Shown here in pieces: positions 1 through 4,983 of a DNA stretch of 5,935 nt (the stretch's first letter is position 1; each line of letters starts with the position of its first letter). A program made the translations under genes and the position numbers. Source of the DNA: a bacterium (lineage in GTDB: Bacteria; Patescibacteriota; Minisyncoccia; UBA6257; GWB1-50-10); assembly GCA_021813265.1 (NCBI GenBank), contig JAKALF010000036.1, positions 1 through 5,935 on the forward strand, read 5' to 3'. Below the pieces are notes generated by a model. That model had not been told where the DNA came from. It made no database searches and saw only the letters and a list, made by a program, of their open reading frames with translations.

Positions 1-132
1 ATTGGCTCCCGTAACTTCTCCTTGAACGGAAACTTTTCGGGAGTTAAGAAACGTATTAACATAATCTAAAAACTCACTGACGGAAAATACAGCTTCTTTG
101 AGAAATTCATCAAATGAAAGTTGTTTGCTCAT
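1..132 (-). CDS. xseA: Exodeoxyribonuclease VII large subunit, N-terminal fragment
   Basis: Partial gene; the first 44 residues read leftward from an ATG at 132 and leave the window at base 1. The translation begins MSKQLSFDEFLKEAVFSVSE and continues with a segment containing LDYVNTFLN and VQGEVTGAN. This fits the start of the N-terminal OB-fold nucleic-acid-binding domain of XseA, where a 'SVSEL ... V.GE(I/V)' pattern is the family signature. XseA pairs with several XseB subunits to form exonuclease VII, which degrades single-stranded DNA to oligonucleotides in the cytoplasm during repair. The catalytic domain lies outside the window, so completeness cannot be judged. The gene is divergent from obg across a 34-nt gap. 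There is no Shine-Dalgarno before the ATG; a poor -10-like TAAACT lies 6 nt upstream (144 to 139). The family call rests on a short segment but the motif match is good. Confidence 0.82.
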   Translation of the reverse strand, partial: MSKQLSFDEFLKEAVFSVSEFLDYVNTFLNSRKVSVQGEVTGAN

Positions 133-166
133 AGAGATAGTTTAAGTGTAGCATAGAAGTATATCT

Positions 167-1135
167 ATGATTATTGACGATGTAACCATAATCGTGAAAG
201 CGGGGAACGGCGGCAAGGGAGCCGTCGCGTTTAATAAAAATCTCATGTCTCTAGGACCCGCGGGGGGAAGTCGAGGAAGGGGAGGGAGTATTTTTGCCAT
301 AGGAGTTTCCGATCTTTCCGCCTTAAAACAATTTCGTTTTAAAAAAGAAATACAAGCAAAACACGGAGCTCCCGGGAAGGGTCAGTTTTCCGATGGACCT
401 GATAGCCCAGATATTATTCTTAAAATTCCCGTAGGTACGATTATTCATAATCTTGACACTCATGAAGACAAGGAAATGTTAAATATTGGAGAAACTGTTC
501 TCATCGCGAAGGGAGGTATCGGAGGAAAGGGAAACTTTCATTTTAGATCATCTCGAAACACAACCCCCAAACAAGCCCAAGGGGGATTACCGGGAGAAGA
601 ACATACTGTTCGTTTTGAATTGAAACTTATCGCTGATGTCGGACTTATCGGTCTTCCTAATGCCGGAAAATCAAGCCTTTTAAATGCCTTAACCAATGCA
701 AAGGTAAAAACAGCTAATTACGCTTTTACGACTTTAGAACCAAACTTAGGGGCGCATTATGACCTCATACTCGCCGACATTCCAGGCCTCATTGAAGGAG
801 CATCGTGGGGAAAAGGACTGGGGTTAAAATTTTTGAGGCATATTGAACGCACAAAAATTCTCTTTCATCTTATCTCTTCAGAATCAAATGACGTGAAAAG
901 AGATTACGCCATTATTAGAAATGAATTAAAAGCGTGGAACAAAAATCTTTTAGAAAAACGGGAATTTATTATTTTTACCAAAACAGATCTCGTTACCCCA
1001 AAAGAGAAAGGAGAAAAAATAGCGCGTCTTAAAACGCTAAACCCCAACGTGGTCAGTGTTTCATTGGAAGACGCGGATTCCCTTGAGGAAGTCAGAAAAA
1101 TATTACGCGCTATTCAAAAAGAGAAATCATGGTGA
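167..1135 (+). CDS. obg: Obg/CgtA family GTPase lacking the C-terminal OCT domain
   Basis: Essential GTPase that acts in the cytoplasm in late assembly of the large ribosomal subunit (family knowledge). The glycine-rich Obg fold occupies residues 1-155, with VKAGNGGKGAVAF at 10-22 and further Gly-rich turns near 30-40 and 115-122. The G domain follows: G1 GLPNAGKSS at 162-170, a Thr-Thr pair in switch I at 188-189, G3 DIPGLI at 204-209, G4 TKTD at 271-274, and a G5-like SVSLED at 297-302. At 322 aa it ends after the G domain, whereas typical Obg proteins of about 430 aa carry a C-terminal OCT domain; short forms are common in CPR bacteria. Two departures are visible: the first G4 residue is Thr rather than the usual Asn, and Trp214 sits in the EGASxGKGLG loop where Glu or His is usual. 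The start is fixed by alignment to the Obg N-terminus. No Shine-Dalgarno is present. The last 7 nt overlap dus, so the two are probably cotranscribed. Confidence 0.96.
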   Translation: MIIDDVTIIVKAGNGGKGAVAFNKNLMSLGPAGGSRGRGGSIFAIGVSDLSALKQFRFKKEIQAKHGAPGKGQFSDGPDSPDIILKIPVGTIIHNLDTHEDKEMLNIGETVLIAKGGIGGKGNFHFRSSRNTTPKQAQGGLPGEEHTVRFELKLIADVGLIGLPNAGKSSLLNALTNAKVKTANYAFTTLEPNLGAHYDLILADIPGLIEGASWGKGLGLKFLRHIERTKILFHLISSESNDVKRDYAIIRNELKAWNKNLLEKREFIIFTKTDLVTPKEKGEKIARLKTLNPNVVSVSLEDADSLEEVRKILRAIQKEKSW

Positions 1136-2106
1136 CAGGTTTTTGGAAAGAATTAAAAAAACCCATTATGGCCTTGGCTCCCATGGCGGATGTGACTGAT
1201 TCCGTGTTCAGAAAAATCATCGCGAAATACGGCAAGCCCGACGTTATGTGGACTGAGTTTGTTTCATGTGACGGCCTTTGTTCAAAGGGAAGGGATAATC
1301 TTCTTATGGATTTAAAATTTGATAAATCGGAGCGTCCCATAGTGGCGCAATTTTTTGGTTCCACCCCAAAACATTTTTACGAATGCGCCTGCCTTGCTCG
1401 GGAACTGGGATTTAACGGAATCGATATCAATATGGGATGTCCTCAGAAAAACGTGGTGATGCAGGGAGCGGGGATAGGTCTTATACGAACCCCTGATCTT
1501 GCTCAAGAAGTTGTCTCGGAAACAAAACGAGGAGCCGGAGGTCTTCCTGTTTCGATAAAAACACGGATTGGGGATACTAAAAACACCGTTTCAGAATGGT
1601 TACCTCGTCTTTTGGAGACGGAACCAGCGGCTATAACTATCCACGCCCGCACGAGAAAAGAGATGTCTAAAGTCCCCGCGCGCTGGGATGTCATCGCCGA
1701 GGCCGTAAGCATAGCTAAAACGCATGATCTCTCACGATCCAAAACTCTTATTATAGGGAACGGAGACGTGGAAACTCTAGAAGAAGCGGAAGAGCGCGTA
1801 CGGGAAACCGGGGTTGACGGAGTGATGATAGGAAGAGGAATATTCGGAAATCCCTGGCTTTTTAATAGAGAGGTGAAAGAGATTTCCGTTATGGAACGAT
1901 TGCGGGTTATGATTGAACACACGGAGCTTTTTGAGAAGACTTTCTATGATAAGAAAGGGGAAAGATGGCTAAAAAACTTTGATATCATGAAGAAACATTA
2001 TAAAGCGTACATTCACGGATTTGATGGAGCGAAAGAATTGCGTATGGTTTGTATGAAGGCAAAAAATACTAAGGAAGTGAAAGATATTATAACGACTATG
2101 CTATAA
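1129..2106 (+). CDS. dus: tRNA-dihydrouridine synthase (Dus family)
   Basis: FMN enzyme that reduces specific uridines in tRNA to dihydrouridine, using NADPH in characterised homologues. The 325-residue protein has a TIM-barrel part with APMADVTD at 17-24 (FMN site), QFFGS at 74-78, and the family signature NMGCPQKNVV at 101-110, in which Cys104 is the expected catalytic acid. Then come QGAGIGLIRTP at 112-122, KTR at 144-146, IHARTR at 171-176, GNGDV at 210-214 and the phosphate-binding GVMIGRGIFGNPW at 231-243. The remaining 80 or so residues form the helical tRNA-binding domain. Length is normal for the family and all key residues are present. The ATG at 1129 overlaps the obg stop (ATGGTGA), which suggests translational coupling; no clear Shine-Dalgarno precedes it. 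The stop codon at 2104-2106 lies inside a TATAAT hexamer that appears to serve the next gene. I cannot tell which Dus subfamily (A, B or C) it follows in target site. Confidence 0.96.
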   Translation: MVTGFWKELKKPIMALAPMADVTDSVFRKIIAKYGKPDVMWTEFVSCDGLCSKGRDNLLMDLKFDKSERPIVAQFFGSTPKHFYECACLARELGFNGIDINMGCPQKNVVMQGAGIGLIRTPDLAQEVVSETKRGAGGLPVSIKTRIGDTKNTVSEWLPRLLETEPAAITIHARTRKEMSKVPARWDVIAEAVSIAKTHDLSRSKTLIIGNGDVETLEEAEERVRETGVDGVMIGRGIFGNPWLFNREVKEISVMERLRVMIEHTELFEKTFYDKKGERWLKNFDIMKKHYKAYIHGFDGAKELRMVCMKAKNTKEVKDIITTML

Positions 2107-2107
2107 T
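2102..2107 (+). promoter_or_regulatory. Extended -10 promoter element embedded in the dus stop codon
   Basis: Perfect TATAAT preceded by TGC (2099-2101), making a full extended -10 (TGnTATAAT). The dus stop TAA is 2104-2106, inside the hexamer. The next ATG lies at 2115, 7 nt after the hexamer, so transcription starting at the usual distance would begin at or just before the start codon and give a leaderless mRNA. No good -35 is visible; GTGAAA at 2077-2082 is a weak match. An extended -10 can work without one. Confidence 0.65.
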
Positions 2108-2114
2108 AGTTTTC

Positions 2115-2393
2115 ATGGATATATTATTTTTTGCACAGATAGTGTTTTTTGTTGGAGGAGCGATCTTTTTTATCATTCTCGCTCTTATGATATTCATGGT
2201 CGGATACTATACAGCATCGATCGCCCGCCATATCGGGCATATATCGGAGAACATAGATAAAGCGTCGGGAGAGATAACAGAACACATTGAAATGGTTATT
2301 GAAAAACTCCACGCCATGCCTTTCTTTTCCTCCTTTATGAGAAAATGGACGCAAGGGAAAAAGAATGGAAGAAAGAAGGTAAACATAAAATAA
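2115..2393 (+). CDS. Small single-span membrane protein, function unknown
   Basis: A 92-residue protein that I do not recognise as a named family. A strongly hydrophobic segment spans about residues 5-31. It is followed by a polar helical stretch (about 36-66) containing HIGHISENIDKASGEITEHI, whose spacing of Ile, Ile, Ala and Ile suits an amphipathic helix or short coiled coil. The C-terminus is very basic (GKKNGRKK), which would favour the cytoplasmic side. The general plan, one N-terminal helix then a coiled cytoplasmic tail, resembles DUF948-like or other small envelope proteins, but this is only a resemblance. The ATG at 2115 has no Shine-Dalgarno; it sits 7 nt after an extended -10 and looks leaderless. 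It lies 8 nt after dus on the same strand and is followed at once by a terminator, so it could also be the last gene of an obg-dus transcript. Confidence 0.7.
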   Translation: MDILFFAQIVFFVGGAIFFIILALMIFMVGYYTASIARHIGHISENIDKASGEITEHIEMVIEKLHAMPFFSSFMRKWTQGKKNGRKKVNIK

Positions 2394-2394
2394 A

Positions 2395-2421
2395 AGAGAG
2401 GCACCCATTCGGGTGCTTTTT
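2395..2421 (+). terminator. Rho-independent terminator after the 92-aa membrane protein gene
   Basis: GCACCC (2401-2406), a 4-nt loop ATTC and GGGTGC (2411-2416) form a perfect 6-bp GC-rich stem, followed by TTTTT at 2417-2421. It begins within 10 nt of the upstream stop codon and closes the obg-dus-membrane protein group. The -35 element of the next promoter starts only 6 nt later. Confidence 0.88.
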
Positions 2422-2426
2422 AAAAA

Positions 2427-2454
2427 TTGACTTTTAAAAACATTATGGTATCTT
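2427..2454 (+). promoter_or_regulatory. Promoter of the receiver-domain gene
   Basis: TTGACT at 2427-2432 (5 of 6 to the consensus -35), a 16-nt spacer, and TATCTT at 2449-2454 (4 of 6) preceded by TGG, giving an extended -10. Expected transcription start is near 2461. That leaves a leader of about 20 nt carrying the AAGGAGG sequence ahead of a TTG start at 2481. Confidence 0.6.
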
Positions 2455-2469
2455 TCTATATGGAAAAAC

Positions 2470-2476
2470 AAGGAGG
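2470..2476 (+). promoter_or_regulatory. Strong Shine-Dalgarno deciding the start of the receiver protein
   Basis: AAGGAGG, a near-perfect complement to the 16S rRNA 3' end, lies 4 nt before TTG at 2481. The spacing is slightly short. It is the best ribosome-binding site in the window, where most genes have none. It supports the TTG over the in-frame ATG at 2460, which lies upstream of it and would turn the site into coding sequence (Gln-Gly-Gly). Confidence 0.65.
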
Positions 2477-2480
2477 AAAT

Positions 2481-2828
2481 TTGAAAATTTTTTTGGTTGA
2501 TGACGACAATCTTTCCCTTAAAATTCTGTCTCCCATGTTAAAAAAGGAAGGATTTGAAGTGGAATCTGAAAACGACCCGTCAGAAGCGATAAAAAAAATA
2601 CGGGAGAAAGATTTTGATCTTGTGGTTACGGATATCTGTATGCCACGGATTGACGGATTTCAGATTTTTAGGGAGGTAAAAAAGAAAAACAGCCGTATTC
2701 CTGTGATAGGGATATCATCATCTTTTACAAGAACGGACGATGTTTCTTTAGCGGATTTTCATGCTGTTTTTCTCAAGCCTCTCGATAGGGAAAAGTTTAT
2801 CAAAATAATTAAAAAAGCGGCTGCATAG
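2481..2828 (+). CDS. Stand-alone response-regulator receiver (CheY-like) protein
   Basis: A 115-residue protein consisting only of a REC domain. It starts KIFLVDDDN, giving the acidic Asp cluster at 7-9. The phosphoacceptor is Asp51 in VVTDICMPRIDGF, the switch Ser/Thr position is Ser79 or Ser80 in GISSS, and the conserved Lys is Lys99 in FLKPLD. All residues needed for phosphorylation are present. There is no DNA-binding or enzymatic output domain, so it probably works by protein-protein contact, as CheY or Spo0F do, or as a phosphorelay intermediate. No histidine kinase is encoded nearby, so the partner is unknown. The TTG at 2481 is preferred because of the strong Shine-Dalgarno and because it matches where REC domains normally begin. 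An in-frame ATG at 2460 would add 7 residues and is the main alternative. The gene has its own promoter and its stop codon lies inside a terminator hairpin. Confidence 0.88.
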   Translation: MKIFLVDDDNLSLKILSPMLKKEGFEVESENDPSEAIKKIREKDFDLVVTDICMPRIDGFQIFREVKKKNSRIPVIGISSSFTRTDDVSLADFHAVFLKPLDREKFIKIIKKAAA

Positions 2829-2843
2829 CCGCTTTGTTTTTTT
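2811..2843. terminator. Bidirectional terminator between the convergent receiver and DsbA-like genes
   Basis: A perfect 9-bp stem, AAAGCGGCT (2814-2822) and AGCCGCTTT (2827-2835), with loop GCAT. On the plus strand it is followed by G and a run of seven T (2837-2843). On the minus strand the run of six A at 2811-2816 supplies the U-tract. The plus-strand gene's TAG stop (2826-2828) is in the loop and right arm, so the hairpin is partly coding (Lys-Ala-Ala-Ala end). The minus-strand gene stops at 2844-2842, directly beside it. Confidence 0.9.
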
Positions 2844-3546
2844 ACTTACTCAGTTCTTTTTCTATCACGTTTACAAATACCTGTATAGGCTGCGCTCCCG
2901 ATATGTATTGTTTCCCTATGACAAAAGCGGGAGTTCCCGCGCGAGGATCTATTTTCGCGATTTCAGTCTCATCGGCATTCATCTTATTCTGATATTCTTG
3001 TTTCTTTTCGTCCATAAGGGTTGAGATTTTTTGAGCGTCCAATCCGGGAATCGTTTTAATGAGATTTATAATATCTTTTTTATTTCCCCACCCCGTGTTT
3101 TCGCCGTCTTGTTTGTTAAACATCGCGGTTTGCCATTCGAAATAGTGTTTAGGGGCGGTTTCCCAGACAGCACGTTTTGCAAGACCCGCTGTGATTGAAT
3201 CAGAACCAAGAAATTGTAAATCTTTGAAGACGATTTTTAATTTTCCGGTTTTCACGTATTTTTCAACGAGTGCCGGGAGAGTATTTTCTTCAAATCGTTT
3301 GCAAAAAGGACATTGAAAATCAAACCAATACGCCATGACAACGGGAGCGTTTTTTTCTCCGATATATGCTTCTCCATCGGTATTGATATTTTTTATATCA
3401 GCCGAAATAGTGGTTGGGGCGGCGTCATTACTTGGAGTTTTGGGAGAATTTGTTTGAGAACGCTCGGCATAGTAGACGACCGAACCGGCTATGATGAGAC
3501 CGGCGATGAGAATAGAAACGGGGACGATATAATTATTTTTTTCCAT
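2842..3546 (-). CDS. Membrane-anchored DsbA-like thiol-disulfide oxidoreductase
   Basis: A 234-residue protein with a short N-terminal transmembrane anchor (about 7-26), a Ser/Thr/Pro/Asn-rich linker (about 29-55), and a thioredoxin-fold DsbA domain (about 58-230). The active site is Cys79-Pro-Phe-Cys82 in DFQCPFCKRF; the cis-proline is Pro206 in AGTPAFVIG. The intervening helical insertion is as in the DsbA/'thioredoxin_4' group (Pfam-type family knowledge). It should face the outside of the membrane and oxidise or isomerise disulfides in exported proteins. No VKOR or DsbB redox partner is visible. The ATG at 3546 is chosen. An in-frame ATG at 3585 would add 13 residues, but these overlap the upstream ZIP gene and span the TATAAT at 3561-3556, so that extension is unlikely. 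There is no Shine-Dalgarno; the start lies 9 nt after TATAAT. It follows the ZIP gene on the same strand. Confidence 0.92.
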   Translation of the reverse strand: MEKNNYIVPVSILIAGLIIAGSVVYYAERSQTNSPKTPSNDAAPTTISADIKNINTDGEAYIGEKNAPVVMAYWFDFQCPFCKRFEENTLPALVEKYVKTGKLKIVFKDLQFLGSDSITAGLAKRAVWETAPKHYFEWQTAMFNKQDGENTGWGNKKDIINLIKTIPGLDAQKISTLMDEKKQEYQNKMNADETEIAKIDPRAGTPAFVIGKQYISGAQPIQVFVNVIEKELSK

Positions 3547-3555
3547 AACGCGTAT

Positions 3556-3561
3556 ATTATA
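3556..3561 (-). promoter_or_regulatory. -10 element of the DsbA-like gene, embedded in the ZIP stop codon
   Basis: Perfect TATAAT on the minus strand (3561 to 3556), 9 nt before the ATG at 3546. The ZIP gene stop TAA is at 3559-3557, inside the hexamer, the same arrangement as at the dus stop. No convincing -35 is seen. A transcript starting here would have a leader of only a few nucleotides. Confidence 0.55.
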
Positions 3562-4285
3562 CCCCAGCGAGCTGTATAGCGCCATAGAGGACCAGCATTC
3601 CCAAAATGGTCATAAGAGTTGTCCAATATGTCGGATGAGAATGATGGCTTTCCGGAAGGAGGTCGCTTGCTCCCATATACAGGAAAAATCCGCAAAATAG
3701 GGCGAGGAGAATTCCAAGAGAAGGTCCGGAGAGGGAAAATAGAAACGTCATACTTATCCCTAAAACGGGAGCTATGGCGTCAACCCAAAGCCAGCGAAGC
3801 GCCTGTTCTTGTTTTCCTTTATTTTTTAAAATCATCGTTACCGTATTAATTCCATCCGAGAAATCGTGCGCGAGCACGGCTACCGCGACAATTATTCCGA
3901 CGGTAAAAGAGACATGAAACGCGAATCCCATTGCCATACCATCAAGAAGACTATGGAATGAAAGGCTTCCCGCCCCCAATATTCCTCTTTTGTTTTTACA
4001 CGTTTCACAATCAACGCCATGTTCATGATGGGAGTGAAGGAAAATGGTTCTATCGAGAACCATATAAGCCATAAATCCTAACGCTATGATAGTCGTGATA
4101 AAGGGAATAGGGAAATAATGTTCCGTGAGTTTAAGAGCTTCGGGAAGCAAATCAAAAAAGGAGACCCCTATAATAGCTCCCGCGCTGAATCCTAAAATCA
4201 AGTGGAGTTTGTCTTTAATTTTAAGCGCGAAAAGACCCCCCAGAAGAGTTGAAAGAAACGCCGCTATGCCAACCAAAAAAATCAT
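3557..4285 (-). CDS. ZIP-family divalent metal transporter
   Basis: A 242-residue polytopic membrane protein with about eight hydrophobic helices (roughly 2-20, 29-48, 60-76, 106-126, 128-148, 166-186, 189-206, 221-239). The metal-binding signatures of the ZIP family are clear: His111-Ser-Leu-Leu-Asp115-Gly in helix 4 and His140-Asp-Phe-Ser-Asp144-Gly in helix 5, where many ZIPs have Glu in place of the second acid. The large loop after helix 3 carries a metal-ligand cluster, His84, His86, His87 and His89 followed by Cys93 and Cys96. A second His group (214, 215, 217) follows the DLLPE motif at 208-212; another DLLPE is at 45-49. ZIPs move zinc, iron or manganese into the cytoplasm; the substrate here cannot be named. 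The ATG lies 6 nt after the dgkA stop, with no Shine-Dalgarno and no strong promoter, so cotranscription with dgkA is likely. Confidence 0.93.
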   Translation of the reverse strand: MIFLVGIAAFLSTLLGGLFALKIKDKLHLILGFSAGAIIGVSFFDLLPEALKLTEHYFPIPFITTIIALGFMAYMVLDRTIFLHSHHEHGVDCETCKNKRGILGAGSLSFHSLLDGMAMGFAFHVSFTVGIIVAVAVLAHDFSDGINTVTMILKNKGKQEQALRWLWVDAIAPVLGISMTFLFSLSGPSLGILLALFCGFFLYMGASDLLPESHHSHPTYWTTLMTILGMLVLYGAIQLAGV

Positions 4286-4291
4286 GGGGTA

Positions 4292-4639
4292 TTAGAAAAA
4301 ATGGGAAATAAAAATAATCATTCCGACGAGAAACGAGCCGAAAGAGACGATAAAAACGAATCCCGCGGAGATATCTTTTATTTTTCCAACCGCCGTGTCA
4401 TGTTCCGGATGAAGTTTATTTAACGTATTCTCTATAGCAGTATTTATCATTTCACTTCCAAGAACGGATACTATAGCGAGGATTATCATCGCGACTTCCA
4501 TGGCGGAAAAGTCGGAAATGATCATAAAGATGATAAGTAAAATAGCTATAGCGAGCTGAATCTGAAAATTACGTTCTTCTCTTGAAACAATGGTTATTCC
4601 GCGAAACGCGTGTTTTAAACTTCTCAAAAATTTTTTCAT
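4292..4639 (-). CDS. dgkA: Diacylglycerol/undecaprenol kinase (DgkA family)
   Basis: A 115-residue integral membrane lipid kinase with three transmembrane helices (about 27-43, 47-65, 93-113) after an amphipathic N-terminal helix. The family core GSEMINTAIENTLNKL begins at residue 61: Glu63, Asn66 and Glu70 correspond to the conserved Glu, Asn and Glu of Escherichia coli DgkA. VGKIKDISAG follows, with Lys88 and Asp89 matching the conserved Lys-Asp. Proteins of this length phosphorylate diacylglycerol in proteobacteria and undecaprenol in Gram-positives (family knowledge), feeding lipid carrier or phospholipid recycling at the cytoplasmic membrane. The actual substrate cannot be read from sequence; undecaprenol kinase is as likely. 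No Shine-Dalgarno is present, and the ATG lies 7 nt after a perfect TATAAT. It is the first gene of the minus-strand dgkA-ZIP-DsbA cluster. Confidence 0.94.
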   Translation of the reverse strand: MKKFLRSLKHAFRGITIVSREERNFQIQLAIAILLIIFMIISDFSAMEVAMIILAIVSVLGSEMINTAIENTLNKLHPEHDTAVGKIKDISAGFVFIVSFGSFLVGMIIFISHFF

Positions 4640-4646
4640 TTAGACT

Positions 4647-4652
4647 ATTATA
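4647..4652 (-). promoter_or_regulatory. -10 element of the dgkA promoter, predicted leaderless start
   Basis: Perfect TATAAT on the minus strand, 7 nt before the dgkA ATG at 4639. It lies in GCCGTATAATAG (4656 to 4645), a 12-mer also found at the ABC ATPase promoter (5596-5607, plus strand). No good -35 is visible at 16-18 nt. Transcription would begin at or one base before the ATG. Confidence 0.62.
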
Positions 4653-4675
4653 CGGCACTTAGGGATTTTTATCTA

Positions 4676-4710
4676 TTGACAGATTTTTGATTTATAGTGT
4701 ATGGTATAAA
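4676..4710 (+). promoter_or_regulatory. Promoter of the 83-aa membrane protein gene
   Basis: Perfect -35 TTGACA at 4676-4681. Two -10 readings are possible: TATGGT at 4700-4705 (18-nt spacer), or TATAAA at 4705-4710 preceded by TGG, an extended -10 that would work with little help from the -35 (the spacer would be 23 nt). Either gives a leader of about 15-20 nt that includes AGGAG before the ATG at 4732. Confidence 0.6.
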
Positions 4711-4719
4711 CTAGTAATT

Positions 4720-4724
4720 AGGAG
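4720..4724 (+). promoter_or_regulatory. Shine-Dalgarno of the 83-aa membrane protein gene
   Basis: AGGAG, 7 nt before the ATG at 4732. This spacing is optimal and fixes the start at 4732, rejecting the in-frame upstream ATG at 4687, which lies inside the promoter. Confidence 0.75.
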
Positions 4725-4731
4725 AAAAAAT

Positions 4732-4983
4732 ATGAATTTGCTAGAAGTTTTTGGGTTGGTTCTGGGAGTTTTTATATTTTTTAAATATAAATCTCTCGGA
4801 TTCTTTTTTATTCTTATTTCATTAGGATCTGTTATTTCAAATATCATAGGTCCTTATGAAAATTCATTTAGTTTCGGATTGAAACTTCTCGCCCTTTTTA
4901 TCGTGATAATTACATGCTTTATTTTGGGAATAAAGCATGACACGAAGGGGAAGGGAATCCGAATTAAGGGATTTATGGATTAA
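4732..4983 (+). CDS. Small AT-rich membrane protein, function unknown
   Basis: An 83-residue, very hydrophobic protein that I do not recognise. Three hydrophobic segments are visible, about residues 4-18 (VFGLVLGVFIFF), 22-41 (LGFFFILISLGSVISNIIG) and 47-66 (FGLKLLALFIVIITCFILG), joined by short loops. A basic tail (KHDTKGKGIRIKG) follows, which favours a cytoplasmic C-terminus. No catalytic or metal-binding motif is apparent. A count by hand gives 75 G or C in the 240 bases 4741-4980, about 31%, well below its neighbours; Phe/Ile/Leu-rich coding explains part of this. It has its own promoter, Shine-Dalgarno and terminator, so it is an independent single-gene unit placed between two minus-strand genes. 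That makes it a candidate for a recently acquired or lineage-specific gene, but nothing here shows transfer directly. Confidence 0.68.
   Translation: MNLLEVFGLVLGVFIFFKYKSLGFFFILISLGSVISNIIGPYENSFSFGLKLLALFIVIITCFILGIKHDTKGKGIRIKGFMD

Noticed and set aside
133..166. Promoters between xseA and obg
   Set aside because: TAGCAT at 149-154 (plus, 12 nt before the obg ATG) and TAAACT at 144-139 (minus, 6 nt before the xseA ATG) have positions like the other short-leader promoters, but both hexamers are poor and no -35 is convincing, so they are not listed as features.
1503..1922. 139-codon minus-strand open frame
   Set aside because: Lies wholly inside dus, which has clear family motifs; the translation is Ser/Arg/Thr-rich without domain features. 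It is a shadow frame.
2223..2238. Inverted repeat GCCCG ... CGGGC inside the 92-aa gene
   Set aside because: Only a 5-bp stem inside coding sequence, with no U-tract or symmetry typical of an operator.
2124..2471. 115-codon minus-strand open frame over the small membrane protein, the terminator and the next promoter
   Set aside because: It crosses a strong terminator and the plus-strand promoter, and its composition (His/Tyr/Ser/Lys-rich) looks like an antisense shadow.
3547..3585. Upstream ATG extension of the DsbA-like protein
   Set aside because: The 13 extra residues overlap the ZIP gene and include the TATAAT; the shorter protein begins with a normal charged N-terminus before its transmembrane anchor.
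3313..3849. Plus-strand open frames at 3313-3579 and 3619-3849
   Set aside because: Both are antisense to the DsbA-like and ZIP genes, which are well supported; no motif, promoter or Shine-Dalgarno supports them.
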